A stretch of DNA of 64,000 nt, taken from Jacaranda mimosifolia. Taxonomy: Eukaryota > Streptophyta > Magnoliopsida > Lamiales > Bignoniaceae. The position numbers and the translations under genes were made by a program. Below, piece by piece: positions 58,871 through 64,000 of the stretch. Below the pieces are notes generated by a model. That model ran no database searches, was not told the origin of the DNA, and saw nothing but the letters and a program-made list of their open reading frames with translations. Every line of letters begins with the position of its first letter. The stretch's first letter is position 1. Where the stretch lies: assembly GCA_018894105.1 (NCBI GenBank), contig CM032121.1, positions 20,742,730-20,806,729 of the forward strand. Reading direction: 5' to 3'.

Positions 58871-59700
58871 ATAGCTAAGAATCCACTCAACGTTATTTTG
58901 GAAACCAATAAACTAACCGGGTCTAATTTCTGAGATTGGCTTAGAAACCTCAAAATTATTCTTGATTCTAATAGGAGGACATATCTGCTTAATCAAAGTC
59001 CGCCGAACACCATTGGCAATGATGCTGACAATGAGGCACGTGAAATGTTCATGAAGTTGTAGATGATGATCTACAAACAAGATGCCTCATGTTAGCTTGT
59101 ATGTCCAATGAGTTCTAAAAGTCTCATGAGCACATGAAAACCCCTCATGAGATTCACTTGCACCTACAAAAATTGTATGGCATGCAAACTAGACATGAAA
59201 TGTTCTCATTATCTAAGGAGCTCTTTAGGACTAGAATGAATGAGGGTCCAAGTATCCATGACCATGGCCTAAAGATAATCAGTCTCATTGAGAAGTTTGG
59301 TCAATTGGATAGTCATGGACAATGAGCTCTATGTGGATTTGATCCTTCAATCATTACCTTGATTGTTTGACCAATTCGTTATGAACTTCAACATGATGAA
59401 GCAAGAAGTAACGACTAATGAGTTGGTCAACATGTTGGTGACTGCCGAGGTGATAATGAAGAAAGACAAACCTTTTATGCTTGCTTTCTTCTCCAAATCT
59501 AAGGGTCCTAGGAGTGCTAGAAAAGGAGGTAAAAGGAAGAAGAGTTCTTTCTCCAGGGGAAAGCAACCCTTGAAAAGTTTGGGGGAATCAAGAAAAAGAA
59601 AGAGGCTAAAGTCGATACTCCTTGTTTCTATTGTGGTGAGAAAGGCCAATGGAAAAGAAATTGCAAGGAGTACCTTGGAAACCTTGGGAAGGTTATGTAC
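58871..59700 (+). pseudogene. Second copia element: gag
   Basis: The start codon position holds ATA (58871), where the related copy has ATG. The frame reads IAKNPLNVILETNKLTGSNF, then WLRNLKIILDSNRRTYLLNQ with stops in between. Open parts are 59134-59325 (LHLQKLYGMQTRHEM) and 59363 onwards (FDQFVMNFNMMKQEV). The zinc knuckle CFYCGEKGQWKRNC lies near 59625-59670 in another frame, so a frameshift separates it. Gag would form the particle; this copy cannot make it whole. Confidence 0.85.
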
Positions 59701-60177
59701 TTTATTGAAGTGCACTTAATCATAAATTCTTCCTCATGGGTATTTGATATCGCATGTGATTCTCACCTCTGTAATTCATTACATGGGATGGAAAGAAGAA
59801 GGAGTCTCAATGATAGGGACATGATCCTACGTTTAGGCAATGGAGCAAAAATTGCGGCCATAGTCAAAGGCGTTATCAAGTTAAACTTGGGGAATTCCTA
59901 CATTGTACTTGATCTTTGCTACTATGTACCCAATCTTGTTAAGAATAGTATTTCTATTCCCATTTTGGATAATGAAGGATATGATTTTTCTATATCTAAT
60001 GGGAATTTGAAGGCACTAAAGAATGGTTCTTTAATTACACCTGGTACATTAAACAATGGATTGTACATTTTGGATTCTCAATCATCATTATTGCACATTC
60101 AACAAAGTAAAAGAAAATTAGATAGCCAACCATCTTATGGCATGCAAGACTTGGACATATTTTCAAAAATAGGATGA
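59695..60177 (+). pseudogene. Second copia element: aspartic protease
   Basis: The 160-residue open stretch includes SSSWVFDIACDSHLCN, where relatives have DTGC; the active site is DIA here. It continues with ILRLGNGAKIAAIVKG, LDLCYYVPNLVKNSIS and NNGLYILDSQ. Compared with the minus-strand copy (DTT) the active site has been lost by a different change. The end overlaps the start of the integrase zinc finger in another frame. Confidence 0.85.
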
Positions 60178-60723
60178 ACAAGATAGAAACTTTTAAAGCA
60201 CTAAATGATAGTGGAATTGAGGATCTTTCTACTTGTGAGCCTTGTTTAAAGAAAAAAATGACCAATGCTCTTTTTGTAGGACAAATGAAGTGAACCACAA
60301 CTCCTTTAGATTTGATCCATATGGATGTTTATGGACCACTAAGAGTTAGTGTGAAAGGAGGTTATTCATACTTCATTACTTCACCGATGATCATACTCAG
60401 TTCGGACATGTGTATCTTATGAAGTACAAGTTTGAAGCCTTTAAAAAGTTCAAAGAGTATAGGAAAGAAGTAGAAAAGCAAAAGGAAATAAGTATTAAGG
60501 CTCTACGATTGGATCGAGGGGGAGAATACTTAAGCACCGAATTCTTAGATTATCTAAAGGAGAATAGGATTCTCTCTCAATAGACTCCACCCGGTGCACC
60601 CCATGATGAGTTTTTTCGATGTGCCTATATCCTTTTGGGGAAACACTTTAATAACGGCGATGAGGCTACTAAATATATTACCCCTCAAAGTCGGTGCCCA
60701 AAGCACCGCATGAGATGTGGTAT
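60130..60723 (+). pseudogene. Second copia element: integrase, first part
   Basis: After a frameshift the plus strand reads WHARLGHIFKNRMNK and CEPCLKKKMTN, the HHCC zinc finger with Cys pair intact. It continues with LDLIHMDVYGPL (first Asp) and LRLDRGGEYLSTEF (second Asp, near 60510). The part with the catalytic Glu is missing: after TPPGAPHDEF the sequence jumps ahead, consistent with a short deletion. The coding is then cut by the solo LTR at 60724, within the PKHRMRCG block. Confidence 0.82.
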
Positions 60724-62841
60724 TGTTGGAATAGTGCCCCGTAACCAAATGATTAACATGTAAGCTATTTCACTTGTGATACAATCTTGATTGAATGATA
60801 TTTATAATTCAATAGCCATCTTCATCTTATGCTTAATTTACTTCACTAGCATTTGGTTGAAGCCCTTCGATCACACAATACTATGGGACTTGGTCATGCG
60901 CTGGGTGGTGATTATGAAATAAGTCTTACACGTCGTGATCTTAAAATATTCCAAGTCATAAAATCTTATGAGACAAGGCATTTAAGATTCGGATAACCTT
61001 GCACTAACGATGTATAAATCCAAGGGGTTGGATATTGCTCTATTTCATGAGCAATCCATGTTGGACATGGGTTAATGTTAGTGGGTGCTTGTTATAGAAC
61101 AAGTTGATTAAAGGTCCATCCAGAGAATTTACTAGATAGCTGTAGTGGCAAGTTCTCCAACTTACGCTAGTACATATAATTAGTTCTTAGACCTGAAGAT
61201 CCATGGTAGCTTTATGTTTAAGTTATCATGCTTTGACTCTCTTCGTCGTTGTGAAGGGCAAGTGCATCTCGTATGTATTCTATAATGATCGATTCCACAA
61301 AATCCTTGCGCAAGGTAGTATGGCAATTTGGAAAAGGAGTTTTCCAATGATGAGGTCATAAAGGGGAATCGAACATTGGAGTAGAAAACATAGTTATCGA
61401 GGCTATCAGGGAACCAATAAATATCTTGCCCTAGGCTTCTTTTGGGAGATAGGAGACGAGAGGACTGTATTTGCATCTAAACGTAGAGCTAGAATGGTTC
61501 TCCAAGAGCATATTCGTTTCGGCCAATTAGTTGAGGTCTATGGGCTTGAGGTTTGACATCGACCATGGAGATAGGGTACTCTTCAATTAATGGAGATTAA
61601 TTGAATTGAGATTTTAGTTTAAAGGACTTTAAACTAATGTAAATATTTTGATATTCTAAATATCACAAGAGTTGTGAGCCCATATCCAATGAATGGTAGA
61701 ACCAAATGGGTCACACACAAAAGCTAATTGGAAGTTTTATTTGATGAAGGAAATTCCTAGTTACCCATTTTGTAGAGGAAAAATGGCTAATTTTTGGTCT
61801 GGTTTAATTGATTTAATTGTTAAATTGATCAAAATAATTTAATGTGTTAAATTAGACCAATTAAATTAAGGTGTTAATTTAATTGGTGACATATGACTAT
61901 CAATTGGTTAAGTTAACTTAAGGAGTTAAGTTAACCCTTTATATCTTAAGGAATTAAGTTAGATGACTTAAGGAGTTAAGTCAAGACCAATTAATTAAAT
62001 TAAAGAGTTAATTTAATTAATGTGAATAATTAAGTTTGGAGGAAAATTCAAATAAAGGAGTTCATTTGAGGTGCATTTAGAATTTATTTAGATGACAATT
62101 CATGAGATGAAATGAAGAATCCAAATGAAATTCAAATGCAAGTGAAATTCACATTTCACATGCCCTATATGCCTTGCTTAGGTGGTGCCTCACCTCATGG
62201 GAGGTGTGATGCCAACTAACATCACACTTTCCCTCCTCTGTAAATAGAGAGTGGGCGGCCACAATGCAAGCATTCGTGCTAGATTCCCTTTTTCCCTCCA
62301 AATTGTGTGATTAGTGCATTTGTTGAAGTTTCACACCTTCTTGTTCACCTTCGCTCGTAAATTTGGTCTTCATCATTTCTTCATACCTTTTTTTTCCAGA
62401 TGACTAAAGTTTGGTTGGAGTTTGCCTATGGTGTGTGGATCATCACATTAGAGGCTAGACAATTGGATAATTTTGCTCTTTGGAGATCCACTGCAGCACA
62501 GTTAGTTTGGAGGCAGATTTAGAGCACTTTTCGATTTTTGATTTTGGTGAAATTTTTACTGGGCATTCTTCAAGGTGTTGGAGACGTGTCGTCCAAATTT
62601 CATCCAAATCAGAGGTGGTTTGATAGGGAAAAAGTTGTCAGAACTCTGCTGCACCCATTGGAGACAGCTTTGGAGTGTTTGAGCTTCTCTTGATTCTACC
62701 TTGGATTTTTGAGCAATCAAGGTATTTATCCTCTTCTAAATACTTTTTAACATCTGATTTGATCCTTGGGAGGTGTGTAGTCAAGTTTTACTTTAGCTTT
62801 TTGTGCTTTATTAATTGAATCCTTGTGCTACAAACTTTTTA
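60724..62841 (+). mobile_element. Solo LTR inserted in the copia integrase gene
   Basis: The target duplication GGTAT is at 60719-60723 and 62842-62846. The LTR starts TGTTGGAATAGTGCCCC and ends ACAAACTTTTTA (terminal CA lost). No primer site or internal region is attached, and integrase coding resumes directly after it (TATGGCAAAATACAC). It probably arose by recombination between the two LTRs of a complete insertion. Confidence 0.92.
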
Positions 62842-63225
62842 GGTATGGCAAAATACACTCTTACTCTTTTCTAAGAGTTTAGGGGTCTCCCGCTTATGTT
62901 AAGCGGCTGGTGGGAGACAAGTTGGATGTGAGATCCACCTTGTGCAAGTTTGTGGGATACCCTAAAGAGTTTGGGTTATTATTTCTATGATCCCTTGGAA
63001 CAAAAGGTGTTTGTTTCAAGGAGTGCCCACTTTTTGGAAAAGGAATTTCTATTAGATAGAAAGGGCATTGTTGTTAAACTTGATGAAGTTCAAGATGATC
63101 AACGAATCCCACACGTGGTAGAAATAAGTGAACATCAAGAGCCTTGCACACAACCTCTAAGAAGATTGGACCAAATCAAGAAGTCACCCAAAAGGTTAAG
63201 ATTCCTTCATGAGACAAGCTAATCG
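62842..63225 (+). pseudogene. Second copia element: integrase, C-terminal part
   Basis: The frame resumes after the solo LTR with the segment VKRLVGDKLDVRSTLCKFVG. It then shifts and continues in the open stretch 62950-63222: YYFYDPLEQKVFVSRSAHF, LEKEFLLDRKGIVVKLDEVQ and PCTQPLRR. It matches 25889-26233 of the minus-strand copy block for block. Confidence 0.85.
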
Positions 63226-64000
63226 GATAGTTATCCAAAGACTTATAAGGAAGCTATGTTGGACATAGATTCGGGATATTGGCTTGAAGCCATGAAATTT
63301 GAAATGGACTCCATGTACTCCAATAAAGTATGGACTTTGGTAGATCCACCGGAAGATAAAGTACCCGTTGGTTACAAATGGATCTATAAAGCAAAAGCTA
63401 GGAGTCGAAGGAAAGGTAATAACCTTTAAGGCATGACTAGTGGCAAAAGGCTACACTCAAAGACCCGATATTGATTTGGAGAAAACCTTTCGAACGCTAT
63501 GCTTAAGTTCATTAGGATTTTACTTGCCATAGCCTCATATTTTGACTATGAGATATGGTAAATAGATGTGAAAACCGCTTTCCTCAATGGAAACATTGAA
63601 GAAGAAATATATATGGAGCAACCACAAAGTTTTACATCTAAAGGGAATGAGCAAAAGGATTGAAAACTTGAGAGGTTTATTTATGGACTCAAACAGGAGT
63701 CCTAAAGTTGGAACATACGTTTTGATAAGACAATCAAATCATTTGGCTTTTTCAAAAATGTGTATGAACCTCGTGTGTACAAGAAGGCTAGCGGGAGTAG
63801 TGTACAGTTTATTGTGTTTTATGTTGATGACATTCTTCTCATTAGGAATGAAAAAGAAATGTTACAGTGTACTAAAGCATGGCTATCTACATAATTCTCT
63901 ATGAAGGATTTGGGAGAAGCGTCATATGTATTGGGAATACGTATCTATAAAGATAGATCGAAGAGGATGCTGGGGCTTTCCCAAACACCATACATTAACA
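63226..64000 (+). pseudogene. Second copia element: reverse transcriptase (cut by window end)
   Basis: Readable blocks are KTYKEAMLDIDSGYWLEAMK, KVWTLVDPPED, GYKWIYKAKA, IDVKTAFLNGNIEEEIYMEQ, RFIYGLKQE, and FYVDDILLIRNEKEM near 63815-63860, then KDLGEASYVLGIRIYKDRSK. The catalytic YVDD is intact, unlike the YVDG of the minus-strand copy. Stops near 63430, 63450, 63560 and 63660 and several frameshifts make it non-functional. Confidence 0.88.

Larger units (their letters stand above)
55943..64000 (+). mobile_element. Second plus-strand copia element, running off the right edge
   Basis: LTR, primer site, leader, gag, protease, integrase and RT follow in copia order on the plus strand. It is interrupted in the integrase by a solo LTR (60724-62841). 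Its reverse transcriptase continues past the end of the window. It is a relative of the minus-strand element 22049-32430, close enough that block after block of protein matches. Confidence 0.88.

Overview
The window is plant nuclear DNA, almost certainly from a eudicot: AT-rich, no intact host protein gene, and built mostly from LTR retrotransposons nested in one another. The transposon domains, tRNA-type primer sites, TATA boxes in the LTRs, a plant-type snoRNA promoter and fragments resembling SUVH histone methyltransferases all point that way. I cannot name the species. All protein-family calls come from reading motifs by eye; rRNA and snRNA sequences used for snoRNA targets are from memory.

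Layout. 1-2196: primer site and 5' LTR of a minus-strand copia element that runs off the left edge. About 3300-20275: an old minus-strand Ty3/gypsy (chromovirus-like) element, broken by two later insertions: a complete 10.8 kb Tat-lineage gypsy element (3959-14791, target duplication CTATC) inside its integrase, and a lone copia LTR (about 15107-17246) between RNase H and integrase. The Tat element carries an antisense, intron-containing extra ORF with its own TATA box and an 82-bp tandem repeat, and has lost its protease. 22049-32430: a complete but dead minus-strand copia element with 2.25 kb LTRs (duplication GATTT). 32600-39358: a tandem array of about 440-bp monomers, split by a 3.7 kb gag-only gypsy element (34916-38655) and ended by a solo LTR of the same family (39359-40084).

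40085-48900 is the least repetitive part. It holds a minus-strand cluster of C/D box snoRNAs (43286-43666) behind a telo-box/site II promoter, a complete 346-bp TRIM element (44233-44578), and SUVH-like gene fragments in inverted arrangement (45338-46490). 48930-52740 looks like the remains of a second Tat element (antisense ORF end, minisatellites, protease). 52743-64000 holds two related plus-strand copia elements, the second with leader, gag, protease, integrase and reverse transcriptase, interrupted by a solo LTR (60724-62841, duplication GGTAT) and running off the right edge.

The most interesting items are the snoRNA cluster, the antisense gene in the Tat element, the tandem array whose repeat phase is restored when the inserted element is removed, and the structured features (GC islands, variable LTR repeats) shared by related element copies.
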